From Didymodactylos carnosus (lineage: Eukaryota; Rotifera; Eurotatoria; Philodinida; Philodinidae): 64,000 nt of DNA. Position numbers and translations under genes: made by a program. Below the pieces are notes generated by a model. That model had not been told where the DNA came from and made no database searches. It saw nothing but the letters and a program-made list of their open reading frames with translations. Where the stretch lies: positions 1 through 64,000 of the forward strand of contig CAJNOQ010000020.1 in the NCBI GenBank assembly GCA_905250885.1, written 5' to 3'. Position 1 is the stretch's first letter; every line of letters begins with the position of its first letter. Shown piece after piece: positions 12,098 through 23,015 of this stretch.

Positions 12098-12116
12098 CAT
12101 ATATATATATATATAT
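12098..12116. repeat. (TA)n microsatellite
   Basis: About nine TA/AT units in a row, within the 11.7-13.5 kb element. Confidence 0.8.
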
Positions 12117-12642
12117 TCGTTCTCTTTCTTTTCTAACTTACTAAACAGTTTGTCTACTATATATATCTTTTTCGTTCTCTTCCGTTCTATCAGGAATTTC
12201 CCCAGTGTTCGTTCTTGGATTCTTTATATTTACTGTGATCGCTTGCATGTATTTCCAAGTTCCCAGTTTATTATATCAACTCTGGGTACATTCCTTCTTC
12301 GTGCAACTTTCAGATATAAATATACGCTATTTTTGTGCAAAAGATATCTTTTTCAGTAACTTAATAAACTACATATACACAATAACGCATACCGGATCTA
12401 ACAAGGAACTTGGTTTGTGCATTTAATCTTTCATGATTTCTCATCTTTATCTTTTAGTCATTTTTATTCTCCATCACATAATCTAATTTAGTCTTTTTTT
12501 CTGTTTTAGAGTCTCATCCATCTGTTGACAAACTATTATATTCTTCTGCCCTTGGCTCTCTTCGCCCATTTCACAAATCTCTTCTGCAGTTCCGCAACAG
12601 CTGTCATCTTCACGAACCCTAATCGACACTTCCCAAGAAAGT

Positions 12643-13060
12643 CACCCTAAAAATCCCTGGGGACTCCCTTCCCTATATTTAATTTCATATAACTAATTAG
12701 TAATTAAGTGCCAGGTATCATCACTGGTACCAATGTAGCACATGTCAGCCATCGAAGGTTGACACATTGATGTTGACTTACTAGAAGAAAATTCGTAAAA
12801 CTTCATCGTATAGAACTATATTATATTTATATATTGTCTATCTGCAAAACAAATGGTGAATGGGGAGTAGGCAGGAACTCCCCAAGAATTGCACATGTTG
12901 GGGACTCCCTGTGGTGTATGAAGGTGACTCCCTAGGGTCTCCCCGGGGAGTACACATTTTTAGGGATTCCCAGGGACTTTGAGGAGGACTCCGGAGCCCT
13001 CGAGGATTATGCTTTTTTCGGGGAGTCCCCGGGAACTTTGAGGGAAGAATTTTGAGGGGT
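12643..13060. repeat. Nested array of GGGGACTCCC-type repeats with inverted edges
   Basis: The left edge contains CACCCTAAAAATCCC followed by TGGGGACTCCC. The right side carries at least six variants of GGGGACTCCC or its complement (about 12855-13045), ending near GAGGGGTTAAACG. The inverse of the right edge resembles the left edge (CCCTCAAA versus CCCTAAAA, followed by GGGGACTCCC). Its GC-rich composition stands out sharply from the AT-rich host element, so it probably inserted as a separate foldback unit. Confidence 0.5.
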
Positions 13061-13530
13061 TAAACGTTATAAAACTCTTAAAATTAATTTCATCTACTGT
13101 ACCTACTCCTCGCAAATTAGTAATAATTCATTCAAAACTAGTCAATATGTTCATTGAAATTGTTTAATTGTATATTTCTTTGATATGCCACTAACATCGA
13201 TAGAAGACAAGATTTACTCATTCTCTACTAAAAAGTCTGCTTATGATCATAGGTAGAAACTTTTCCTTCGAAATTTTTTACAAGTTTCTAATTGTGACTA
13301 TACCTATAAAAGAGATAGAATATTACAAGAACTTTTAAAGATTTTCAAGAAAAGATTCCTTAAATAAAAAAAATCTGGTAAATTCTTGAAGTCACATGAT
13401 TCCTGGAAGAATCAATCAGATTTTTTTTCTTTGCAAGATTTTGAAACGAAAAATCATAGACAAAGATTCCTTTAAGAATTTATACGACGCAAGAATCCGT
13501 AAAGAATAGCTTCAAGAACGTAGATCAGTG

Positions 13531-14479
13531 AGGCTTGTAAAATTTTTCAATCTGGTGATATGTTTTACACTCGTTGTCAATAAAGGGTGCGACAGTGTTT
13601 CTTTGTTAACAACCGTTAAGTGGCATATGTCATCCAGATAAGTGCGACACGTTGCTAGTAAATCATTTTCAACAGCAATTCATTCTGATATATACAACAG
13701 TAATTGGCGAAATTCAATTATAGGTTCTATTAGTCAGTGTTAGTCGTTGCTATGTAGAGTTGTTCAGTGACCTCTACTAGTAAGAAGTTCATGGAAACTA
13801 TATCGAAAAGAAATAAAAGAACAATAGCAAATGAAATAATAATTCAAGATTATAATATAACTTCATTGTTGAAATCGACGTCGTCAAGGTAAGTACGAAT
13901 CAGAACCCGAAACAAATTAGGATCAATTCGGAAGAACACTTTCAAAACCTGAATCAGTTCGATTCAACTTAATTCGATCAAAAATGGAAGCTTTATTCTT
14001 TTTTTGTGTTTGAAACGTTTATTTAGAATATGGTCAGCGGCTCTGAATTCTCGTTCAACCGCAGCTGATCTATAAGTAATCAGAAATATTGTTTCGTTAG
14101 GCGAAAAACAGGCCCATGGCAACGAATAGACTATCCATCTTATTTGTGTGACTTATAGAGTCAATTTGTTGCCAATTAGAATACTTTTTTCTTGTTTACA
14201 AAACAACGATGATATCGGTCTATTTCGTTGTCTAGAAGATATGATGGGCAGTGTTTTTAATAGCACAGGGGATAACCGTATTTGCCACTGTAAAAACTGA
14301 TGTCCGCTGTAATTTCCACGGTGACTTTGAATTTTCTATTGCGTTTCCAACTATAACGCTAATTGTGAAGTGAATTTTGATTGAACGAAGAATTCTAACT
14401 ATAAAACTTCCCTTGTAATGTCAATTCCACTGGAAGAAAATATCTATTAAAAACATTAGTCATGAGAATGTATTCTTAT
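13531..14479. other. Non-genic stretch
   Basis: No ORF of note. A patch at about 13885-13985 repeats TTCGG/CCGAA-like words (GAATC, CAATTCGG) without clear boundaries. Confidence 0.45.
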
Positions 14480-15030
14480 ACTTTTGAGTCACCATCCACT
14501 TCGAACTTCGATCTGTTTTATCAGGAGGAAGAGGAAGATCGTTATTGAAAATCAGAAATGAAAAAGGTTCAAGCACATTACCTTGTGGTACACCAGAAGA
14601 GGTAGAATCATTCACACGCACACATTATAACCGGTTGGAGAAGTAAGAAGAAAGAAGAGAAAGTAACAACCATTCACACCATAACGAAACAGTTTTTCCG
14701 TCGAAGAAGAATGAGAAAAAGATGAGTGATCAGATTTTATAAAATGACTCAATAAAGAGTCGAAACGTCAAGATAAACTTAAATTATTAAATAAATGACT
14801 GCTGCTGTACAAAAATTCGGTGCTTTACAACATGCGAGGATCAGAAAATAACGAAGAGGGAAAATTGAAGACAAGGAGATTTTCACAACGATAAAGACAA
14901 AGAACAAGGTTTCTTGCTTTACGAAACTTAGCAAGATTCGAATAAGGATAATGACACTCAAGTTTATGAAAGCGCCTATTACAGATAGAATTAGATGTAC
15001 AAGTTTTGGAGAAGGAGGAAAGACAGACTA
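14480..15030 (-). mobile_element. LINE reverse transcriptase fragment
   Basis: On the minus strand, about 14500-14610 reads S-T-S-S-G-V-P-Q-G-N-V-L-E-P-F, then F-L-I-F-N-N-D-L-P. This is the conserved RT block normally written [22 protein letters not shown]. Just upstream on that strand are remnants of the preceding RT region (R-V-N-D-S, and LWCEWLLLSLLSS resembling KLHRYGVNGSLLSLFSSYLS). Further up are K-F-R-K-A-R-N-L, typical of the linker between endonuclease and RT. Frames change repeatedly, so the copy is inactive. The catalytic YADD block is not present. Confidence 0.65.
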
Positions 15031-15180
15031 ATTACGGTTTTCAGTGATCTTTTCTGTGTTTATTTCAGAATTCAGTGTATCAGGTAGTTATATTCTCAAA
15101 ATTTTTTCTTTAAGTTGAGTTAGTTCGACCATAGAAAGTTGTAGGGTGGCCTGGAGAAGACCTGATCCGATTTGAATAAT

Positions 15181-15369
15181 AAATGTTCATTGCCAGCTCA
15201 AAGCTACAGAAATAAGAAGAAATTAATTAGGGCTTTTCTTGTAAAATCTATAACTTTGCAAAGAAAGGTCATGTGAAGGTGGAGATGTCTGATTTTAATC
15301 ACAAATTTGCGGGCTACAATGATGCCTCATCAAGAAAGGTTTTGATTACTTTTTAGAGTTTCTGAAAAA
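15181..15369. mobile_element. Partial copy of palindromic MITE family A
   Basis: The stretch starting TAAATGTTCATTGCCAGCTC corresponds to the loop and about 140 bp of the right arm of the 9.5-kb copy, including the shared words AACTTTGCAAAGAAAGGTCA and CGGGCTACAATGATGCCTCA. The left half and the outer right end are missing. Confidence 0.75.
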
Positions 15370-17035
15370 GAAAAGTCCACGAAACTGCTCCTCTAGAGCA
15401 AACGTATTCGACATCTAAAATTAATTATATAATTACTTTAATGTGCTTTTGCAAATGAGCTGAGTGCTCAAGCTGTACTTAGTCCACCATTTTTTTAAGT
15501 AAAGCAACATTTTTTAAATAAAGAAACGTCTTTATGGTTCCTTTTTTCTAAAGGTTCACGGTTGATTTTGCTTTTTTGTTATGCACATTTCTAAGCCTAT
15601 AACTTTCTTACTATATGAGCTAGCGGGGTCAATCAATAGTCATTTTGTAAAGCGTGTTTTACTGCATCTTTTCTTCATAGAGACAAATTTACAACCACTT
15701 GTTTCAGTATAGAAAAATTTATTATTCAATCGGGTCAGGACTTCTGGGCCATCCGTTATCTGTAGAAAAAGTAGCATTTCTTTTGCTTAGCGAGACTCAT
15801 TATGACGAATGAAAACGGCGCTCAAATTCACTAGATTGCTAAATTTGATTTACATCAACAGTTTGTGGCACTTAAGTACATACATACTCACATCTATACA
15901 CACAATTAATAAAGTAAGATTGAATCAATTTATTTATTTATGTTCCGATAAACATTTATAGCCGTTATTTTCTGTTCCCGGCATGAAACTGTACGCCGTG
16001 GAAGGAGGTATAGCGGCACTAGTGTAGTTTCCCCTCTGAACACGTCCTACAGTGAATAGATTTTTCAGGGAGTAAAAAAATATATTTTGATATAGAAAGT
16101 AAATCTTTGCTCAAAAACGATACGATTTTACTGACAGATTTTTCTACACCCTTTTCTCTGTTTTCCGTGTTATGTGTAATGTTCAATATCTTTGAGTAAT
16201 TTTCTTAACATTTTCTAACCAAAATGAATGACATACGTGGATGAGGTCATTTAATTTTATCTTTCAAATTTCGCAATATGTAGTAACAAAAATTAGTTCG
16301 TTCTTTTACTTGCGAGGCAAACAAAATACATAAAGCATTTTATAGTGGGTTTTTTCTGGCTATAGAACAAAATTATCAATGTTAAAGGTACTAAAACTCC
16401 ATAATATCGTGATAGATTGCTACTACAGCAGGTGGGAAGCAATCAAAAATAGAGAAGAAAAACTTGCTTTACCCTCCCGTTTATTTAATCCCCAACATAT
16501 ATTTTTCTTCCCATTCCTTCGCACCGCCTATTGAATAGACGTGTCAACTATATATGTACTATTTAATGCAAGGACAAGAAAAAAACGTGTTTGATCTTGA
16601 TATTTATGCTGAGAACTATTCTACTCGCCTATGTATTCTAGAGATACTTACGATTTATAATTTTTTTCCCCTTTTCTCCTTCATATACAAAGGTAATTCA
16701 ACTTCGTCATTATTGTTAATGTTCTCGTTACCATTATAAAAAGAATTAAGTCAGCAATTGATTTTTAACTGTATATTCGTATTCTAAAGACATATCTTTC
16801 ATGTGTTCTAAATGCTCAAGGTCGGTTATTTTCGATTTAACGTTTCACAAATATAGTCTACTCGCCTGAAGAATATATTGTTTTATTTTAGATATTTTAA
16901 AATCACGTTTTTAAAACAAGCTAATTAAAAGGGACCATTTGGAATTCGGTTTCTTTATGAAGTTTTTGATTCGAAGTATGAACTTAAAAATTTTTTAAAT
17001 TATTTTTCATTATTGTGATTTTATTTTCGATTTAG
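15370..17035. other. Non-genic stretch upstream of eIF5
   Basis: No convincing gene. A GC-richer patch at about 15960-16050 has no recognisable function. Confidence 0.45.
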
Positions 17036-17186
17036 ATATTCAAGAAGAAGTTCAAGGACATCATTGTCGTCAAATTGGAAGAACGGATCCTTCTGATCAA
17101 CCTTCTATGATTAATGCTTTATGTTCATATAGTTGCATATTCAAACAACTTAAACACTCACCGGTCACACGGTATAAAAAACAAAA
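17036..17186 (+). other. Orphan exon-like segment
   Basis: A 151-nt segment is bounded by a good acceptor (tttcgatttag) and a good donor (gtaagttg). It is open throughout in one frame (D-I-Q-E-E-V-Q-G-H-H-C-R-Q-I-G-R and on to T-R-Y-K-K-Q). It lies about 110 bp upstream of the eIF5 start codon. It could be a spliced 5' UTR exon of eIF5, the last exon of an unrecognised upstream gene, or a relic. No family was recognised and it does not match eIF5 sequence. Confidence 0.35.
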
Positions 17187-17298
17187 GTAAGTTGTAGCTG
17201 TTTATTTTCTCCAAAAACAGAATACGTTGGGTGTAATTAAAAATGCAATTGTATTTAGATACTAGTCAATAAAAACATTTAGCAATATCTTTATCAAA

Positions 17299-20111
17299 AT
17301 GGCAATGATTAATGGTATGATTTATAAAGATATTTTTTGACAAAAAATAATCTGAAACAGTTATTGTTTTACTTTTAGTGAACCGCAACACCAATGATAT
17401 GTTTTACCGTTATAAAATGCCAAAATTGGTTGCCAAGGTTAGTTATATACTACTGACGAGGGAACCTCCCCAGGGTGCAAATTGCTTTCGGGCTAAAACC
17501 TAGTCGATTATAGATTATCGACTATGCTGATTCCGAATATAACAATCATTTTAGCCGATAGGTCTTCAGAGACCGGATTTCTGGAAAACCAGTTTTTCAA
17601 AACTCNAAAAATAACCAAAACCTTTGTTAATGAGCCAAGATTGTAATTCGCAGATTTCTAATTAAAATGAGACCCCTCCCAGGTCTACACGACCTTTCTT
17701 TGCAAAGGTATAGAGTTTGCAAGACAAACCCTAACTGTTCATTGTCAGCTCAAAGCTACAGAAATAAGAAGTTAATTTAGGACTTTTCTCGTAAATTCTA
17801 CAACTTTGCAAAGAAAGACCATGTAGAGCTGGAAGGGTCTCATTTTAATCAGAAATCTGCGGGCTACAATCCTGGCTAATTAACAATGTTTTTGGTTATT
17901 TTTTAGGAGTTTTGAAAAAGTGGTTTACCAGAAATCCGGTCTCTAAAGACCTATCGGCTAAAATGATTGTTATATTCGGAATCAGCATAGTCGATAATCT
18001 ATAATCGACTAGGTTTTAGCCCGAAAGCGATTTGCAACCTGGAGAGGTTGTTCCCTCGTGAGTTGGATGTTGACAGGACTTTTGTTGTCTTAAACCCTAA
18101 ACATCAGAATAAACCTGATGGTATATACAGTGATGGCCAAAATTGAGCTTTCACCTTTATTTTTAATTTTCTCTCTCGACCATAATAGCTAGAACAAATG
18201 TGAAAAAAGATTTGAACAGCTGGAAGAGTTTATAATCAGATGAGATGTATATGAAAATTCCTGCAAACCAGGTCCCTGGAAAACCAAGATTAAAAATAAA
18301 GGTGGACGCTCAATTTTGACTGTCACTGTACTATATTTGTAGAATATGTGCTTTGTTTAGATTGAGGGCACAGGCAATGGAATTAAAACGGTTATTGTCA
18401 ATATGACACAAATAGCAAAAGCGTTAAGTAGACCACCGACATGTAAGCGGAGAGTTTTTGTCACATGTTTTTCTCATTATAAAATGTTTTTGACTTTTTA
18501 TGATTAGATGTAACAAAGTTTTTTGGCTGTGAATTGGGTGCTCAAGTTCAAATGGTTGCGAGAGATGATCGTTATATCGTTAATGGTGCACATGATGCCG
18601 AAAAGCTACAAAGTTTACTGGATGGCTTCATTAAACGTTTTGTTTTATGTCCTCATTGCGACAATCCGGAGACGCAATTGGTAAGTATGCGTAAGAGAAA
18701 TATTAATTATTTTAGAGAAGTAACTTCTTTTCTTAAGTAAACTTTTTTTCTTGTATTAATAGAGTTTTTTAGAGCGAAATCGAACTGGTGGTGAAATTCG
18801 TCAGCATTGTACTGCGTGTGGTTATCAAGGCGGAATTAATATGGCATCACATAGATTAACAGCATATATATCAAGACATCCGCCTGATACTGGGGGAATA
18901 ATAAGGAACGAGAGAAATGTGCCTTCTGGTGATTCTTCAAATGGTGTAGTAAACATAGTATGTTTTGAATTGAAATGAATATAACGCCAGTTTATTTATC
19001 TGTTTATGCTAATTATAGAATGGTGTAGCATATGGTGATGTTGATGAGGTAGACGATTGGGTAGACAATGATTTATCGCCCACGGATGCTTCGAATACTA
19101 ATAATGAGCTCGATTCAAATGTTACAAGTATGATACAATCACGCGATCTCGATAAATCAGTTGCCGAACGATGTGAAATGTTTTTAGAAATGTTGGAGGT
19201 AAATTGAATTTTTATTTAGTTTAACTGATATGGTAGAAATCTGTTATATTTCAGAACAAAAAAACATCGAATGGATTGAATAAGCCAGAAATAATTAAAG
19301 AAATATTAGCAGAAGCCGAACGTCTCGAAATAATGGAAAAAGTACCATTTGTTTTAGCACAATCTTTATTCACAGAAAATATTTTGAACGAAATCGATAC
19401 GTACAAAGTTCTGCTGTTAAAAGTATGTGGGTGCTATGCTTTTGATAAAAAAATGATAGTTGAGAATATTGCCTGTTTTAGTTGTGCAGAAAAACTTCAA
19501 GAGGTCAGAAATACTTTCTACACGGTTTGGAGACGTTCATTGGTAATGGTCCATTAAAAGAAACATTATATAATAAAAAGTCGCTTGCAAAAACGTTTCT
19601 GAAATTGTATGAAGATGGTATAATTGAAGAAGAAACATTTTATTCGTGGTATGACAAGGTATGAAAGAACTTAATTTCATCTTACATTTAAAATGGTGAA
19701 TTATGTTTTTCACCTTTTCTAGACACCCAAACGTTGTGCAGACAAGAAAATCGCTAAGAAAATACGGGAAATGGCAAAAGAGTTCATTGAATGGCTAAAA
19801 ACAGGTATTTTTTTTAAAAACAATTATTTATTTTCGTTATCGCCCTTTCCATTTTAGCTGATGAAGCCAGCGACGAAGAGCAAGAAGATGGTGAAGAAGA
19901 AACGGCAGCTGAAAACGAGGCGGTAAGCCGTTGATGTTAAGAGAATGTAAAACAAACGTCGTACTATGTGTCCTTTCTTTTCTAGGTCGCTATCAATTTT
20001 AGTTATGCAGCTGATGGCTTGGAAGTTGCCAGAGAAAATCCTCGGGCAGCAAGAGTTGAAGAATCGAGAATCGAAGTCAATGGTGAAATTATCAATGTTG
20101 ACGATATCTGA
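17299..20111 (+). CDS. EIF5: Eukaryotic translation initiation factor 5 (eIF5)
   Basis: eIF5 is the GTPase-activating protein for eIF2 in the 43S/48S complex and bridges eIF1, eIF2 and eIF3. Eleven exons: 17299-17314, 17379-17437, 18361-18442, 18508-18680, 18763-18957, 19019-19198, 19255-19422, 19482-19658, 19723-19804, 19858-19922, 19986-20111. They join in frame to 440 aa; human eIF5 is 431. The N-terminus holds [22 protein letters not shown] and FGCELGAQ. The zinc ribbon is C100-x2-C103 and C126-x2-C129 (CPHC, CTAC). An acidic middle is followed by the C-terminal HEAT (W2/MIF4G-like) domain at about 240-410, with [17 protein letters not shown] and FIEWLK, and the usual acidic tail ending NVDDI. 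The start M-A-M-I-N-V-N-R-N was chosen because it restores the family N-terminus after a 64-nt intron. Intron 2 (17438-18360) is swollen to 923 nt by a palindromic MITE; most others are 45-80 nt. Confidence 0.95.
17456..18059. mobile_element. Palindromic MITE, family A, copy 2 (604 bp), in eIF5 intron 2
   Basis: The ends ACGAGGGAACCTCCCC and GGAGAGGTTGTTCCCTCGT are inverse copies, and the arms match along almost the full length to a central loop near 17730-17790. The element shares ends, loop and length with the copy at 9475-10064. It sits wholly within the intron, leaving both splice sites intact. The pre-mRNA of eIF5 would contain a long intronic hairpin. One unresolved base (n) lies in the left arm at about 17606. 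Confidence 0.85.
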
Positions 20112-20824
20112 TCGTTTTTCTATATCAAATTAACGCACAAAAGACAAAAAAAACAATTCTATTAATCATGAATAAATGCCTCAAAGTTGTTGCCTCTTAT
20201 CTGTATTATGCCTTAGAAACTCTTTTTATGTTTGTTTGTTTCTTTTACGTTATCTTTACCAATGGTGTTGCGATTTCAACTTTTTCTCATTGTCATGAAC
20301 GAAACTCGTCATCTTTTTTTCTTCTTTTCGATGAAAAAAAAACATTCGTGCACGCGACAGTTCATCTACCTCTGTTGTCTTTCTTATTTATTAGGTGTTT
20401 TCTTTTGAATCTTCCAGAGAGTACTAATTTTTTGTTAAATCCTGCTATTATTCATTTCTTCACAGAAAAAAAACTAACTTCACTCATATTTATCTTGCTA
20501 TTTGGAGGCATGAGATAGATGCGAATACTCATTAATATATGTATTTGAATGTATGTGTAACTAAATGTTAATATGTCAGTTAAACAGGAGATTAAAATGA
20601 TCTAAAATTTCGAGTACTAAAAAGCTTTTTGTATGTCACATGAATGCATGCGGGTCTTTTTGAACGAAAGAAGTATAAATGAATAAACCTAGTTTTTTCT
20701 CGACTTTCTTTTGTAAATTAAACGTATGTCAGGTTTGTTTTTCTAAGAAACAGTTAAAAGGAAGCGAATGATCATATAAATGCGTGTTCCCAAACTCGAT
20801 AGATGTGTAGTACTCGTTGTCTAG
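20112..20824. other. eIF5 3' UTR and intergenic DNA
   Basis: T-rich sequence following the eIF5 stop. AATAAA words occur at about 20680 and may serve as polyadenylation signals. A 116-codon ORF at 20168-20518 is judged an artefact of T-rich composition. Confidence 0.45.
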
Positions 20825-21778
20825 TAAGGCACGCGTAATTCAGAAATCAAGTACTATTTTATTTTTAGAGAATTTTATTCGATAGAGAATTTGAAGCTGA
20901 TCACCAATATCGCCTTTTTAGCCATCCCAGTGCACGTTTGCGCGTCGAAAAATTGAAAATACGGGAAGGGTTTTAAAGGCCGAAAAACTTTCGCGTTTAT
21001 GCAATAAAAGTATCATATTCAGAGTTAGCGTCAAAAACTGAGCCGAATGATAGATGATTTGAAAGCTTCCGGTGATTTTAATTTTTTGGTGAAAATCTTA
21101 GTAAATTTCGAAAAACACAAAATTTTCACCAAAAACTGAAAATCATCGGAAACTTTCAAATCATCTATCATTCGGCTCAGTTTCTGACGCTAACTCTGAA
21201 TATGATACTTTTATTGCATAAAAAGCGAGTTCTAGTGGAGAAAATTGAGAATTACGGGCAGAATTCCGATTTTTTCGCTCCTGATTTAGCAAAAGTGAAA
21301 TTTCTCAGCAATGGAGAGGAATTTCGAAAAAAACGAGTTATACTTTTGTAGTTCGAATAAAGATCGCTCAAATGGTGCACGAATGAACATTCTATCTTTT
21401 ACCAAAAAAAACTAGATAGCTTTATCCGATGAGGTCTCCGCTTTGGAGATATCCTTGAAGAGGAATTTTTCGTGCAATGACATTACATATGGAAAGCATA
21501 AAAGGCACATTTTCTAATTCGATTTTCAACGCTGAATTAGAAAAAAGCTGTTTGAGAGTTTCAAAATAAAAAGGACAAAAAGTATTCAACTTTTTTCGAA
21601 ACGGGAAAGTTTTTCGGCTTTTAAAACCCTTCCCGTATTTTCAATTTTTCGACGCGCAAACGTGCACTGGGAAGGCTAAAAAGGCGATATTGGTGATCAG
21701 CTTCAAATTCTCTATCGAATCATATATAAAGAAGCTAAAAATAAAATAGTACTTGATTTCTGAATTACGCGCGCCTTA
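20825..21778. mobile_element. 954-bp double-palindromic (foldback) DNA element
   Basis: The outer inverted repeats start TAAGGCACGCGTAATTCAG on the left and end CTGAATTACGCGCGCCTTA on the right. They run inward through AATCAAGTACTATTTTA and then through CGACGCGCAAACGTGCACTG-type sequence, about 150-170 bp per arm. Inside lies an independent, nearly perfect palindrome at 20996-21221, whose arms carry GATACTTTTATTGCAT and ATTCGGCTCAG, with a loop around AACACAAAATTTT. A TA dinucleotide at both edges may be a target-site duplication, as in Tc1/mariner-type insertion. No transposase ORF was seen. Confidence 0.75.
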
Positions 21779-22059
21779 TATAGCCACCAAAAATCTCGAT
21801 TGGAAATGTTACTGGTGCATAATGTCAGACCATACAAAAAGTCATAAAACGTGTGGAAATAGAGTGATGTGTCGAGATAACAGATTTATTCCTGATCAAT
21901 GAAACACCGCTAAAGACTAAAAATTTCAGAAATATACTCAACTTTAATAGGGCTACAAACTGGCGAAATCAGAATTAAATTTTAAAAAAAAATTGAGCAA
22001 GGTCTAATGCGTTAGGTCGTCTCTTTCATGCAATCACTCCTGGTGGAACTTCTTGTAAC

Positions 22060-22165
22060 CAAGATCTTGACTTCTTGAATTTGGTAAGAAAATATAAGAA
22101 TTCAAGAAATTTCAAGAAGTCAAAATCTTGAACATCTTGTACTAAGATCTTGGAAACTCTTGAAT
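22060..22165. repeat. Small inverted repeat of CAAGATCTTG/CTTCTTGAA words
   Basis: CCAAGATCTTGACTTCTTGAA on the left is echoed by the inverse of TTTCAAGAAGTCAAAATCTTG on the right. A further CTAAGATCTTGG follows. The words resemble the TTTCTTG motifs at 60.0-60.2 kb. Confidence 0.5.
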
Positions 22166-22304
22166 CATCATTTTGTTTTACACAGGCTCTGTTGTCTATC
22201 CTATGATGTGAATAAGCTAGAATGGCTACATTATCAAGGGACGCGAAATTAGATGATCCGAGAAAAAATAGGAAATTGGTCCCGGTGCTAAAACTTTCAA
22301 AAAA

Positions 22305-22470
22305 ATGGCAGCAACACCAAAAACGGATGAGCCATTAGTGTCAGCAACTGCTCAAAGATGCGCCACATCAGTGTCATCTCCGTCAAGTCGTACCATAACT
22401 GTAGAAAATTTCCGTTACGCCGGACCAATCATGAATTCATTCATTGAAAAACTGAATTCGAAATACAAGG
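22305..22470 (+). CDS. Unrecognised coding-like first exon
   Basis: An ATG opens a 55-codon stretch (M-A-A-T-P-K-T-D-E-P-L-V) with balanced, protein-like composition ending E-K-L-N-S-K-Y-K-G at a GT donor (gtaatt). It includes T-V-E-N-F-R-Y-A-G-P-I-M-N-S-F-I. No downstream exon could be joined with confidence and the family is unknown. It lies next to LINE remnants, so it may belong to a mobile element's ORF1 rather than a host gene. Confidence 0.3.
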
Positions 22471-22655
22471 GTAATTATTTCTAAATTCTAAGATGGTATC
22501 GAACTAACAGCGATTTGTTGTTGTATGTCGATAATCGCGACATAGTCGTGTTTCTTCTGAATGAGCAAATATACCCTCTCTTGATAAGTACGTCGAAGTG
22601 TCGAAGAGTTTTCAAAACGTATACCAACATCAGTAAAAACTAAAATAAGGTGCTG

Positions 22656-23015
22656 TTATTTGAAGTTTAGTTGACTAATATACGGTATATTAACTGGTTT
22701 TATGACTGCAACAGGAAAAACATAGGAATCTGTTGCGCCATTTGGTTCATCTATGTTCAAACTTAAACCACTGCAGAGCTCCTCAGAAGCTCTGCCTTTT
22801 GTATGTGGAATTCGGCAAGCAGCCCACGGAGGCTTGATATTAGGATCCCAAAAAATATCCAAAAAGAGCGTCGATAACGATGTTAAATATGTTCGCAGGG
22901 TGGCTACTAAGAGATCCTCACCAGAAGGACTGTAGACATCAACCAAATTGAAAGAATAACGACCCAGGTAGAGAAAAATCGCAATAAGATTAAGGTCTGA
23001 ATGGAAAAGCTTCAA
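22656..23015 (-). mobile_element. LINE endonuclease-domain fragment
   Basis: The minus strand encodes F-N-L-V-D-V-Y-S-P-S-G-E-D, then L-R-T-Y-L-T-S-L-S-T-L-F-L, P-P-W-A-A-C-R-I-P, and T-K-G-R-A-S-E-E-L-C. This pattern matches the apurinic-type endonuclease of non-LTR elements (vDvYsPpg, fliLGDFNaHhplWG, NkrGraLeelc). The central L-G-D-F-N-x-H catalytic block is degraded to L-D-I-F-W-D-P-N-I-K, so the copy is dead. RT sequence does not follow. Confidence 0.6.

Larger units (their letters stand above)
11743..13530. mobile_element. Non-autonomous TIR element (CACTA/G ends), about 1.8 kb
   Basis: The left terminus CACTAGCCGACGTTCTTG is matched by the inverse of the right terminus, CACTGATCTACGTTCTTG. 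Similarity continues inward for roughly 80 bp, with repeated ATTCTTG-type motifs (GGATTCTTG, AAATTCTTGAAGGAATC). CACTA-like ends suggest the CACTA superfamily, but the flanks (AG on both sides at most) do not show a convincing 3-bp duplication, so the superfamily is tentative. No transposase ORF remains. The interior holds a TA microsatellite and a second, nested repeat array. Confidence 0.6.

Noticed and set aside
12150-12426. Overlapping ORFs inside the 11.7-13.5 kb element
   Set aside because: Phe/Tyr/Ile-rich, two frames open at once, no transposase motifs.
20168-20518. 116-codon ORF downstream of eIF5
   Set aside because: Phe/Leu/Ser-rich translation of T-rich 3' UTR-like DNA, no homology or splice support.
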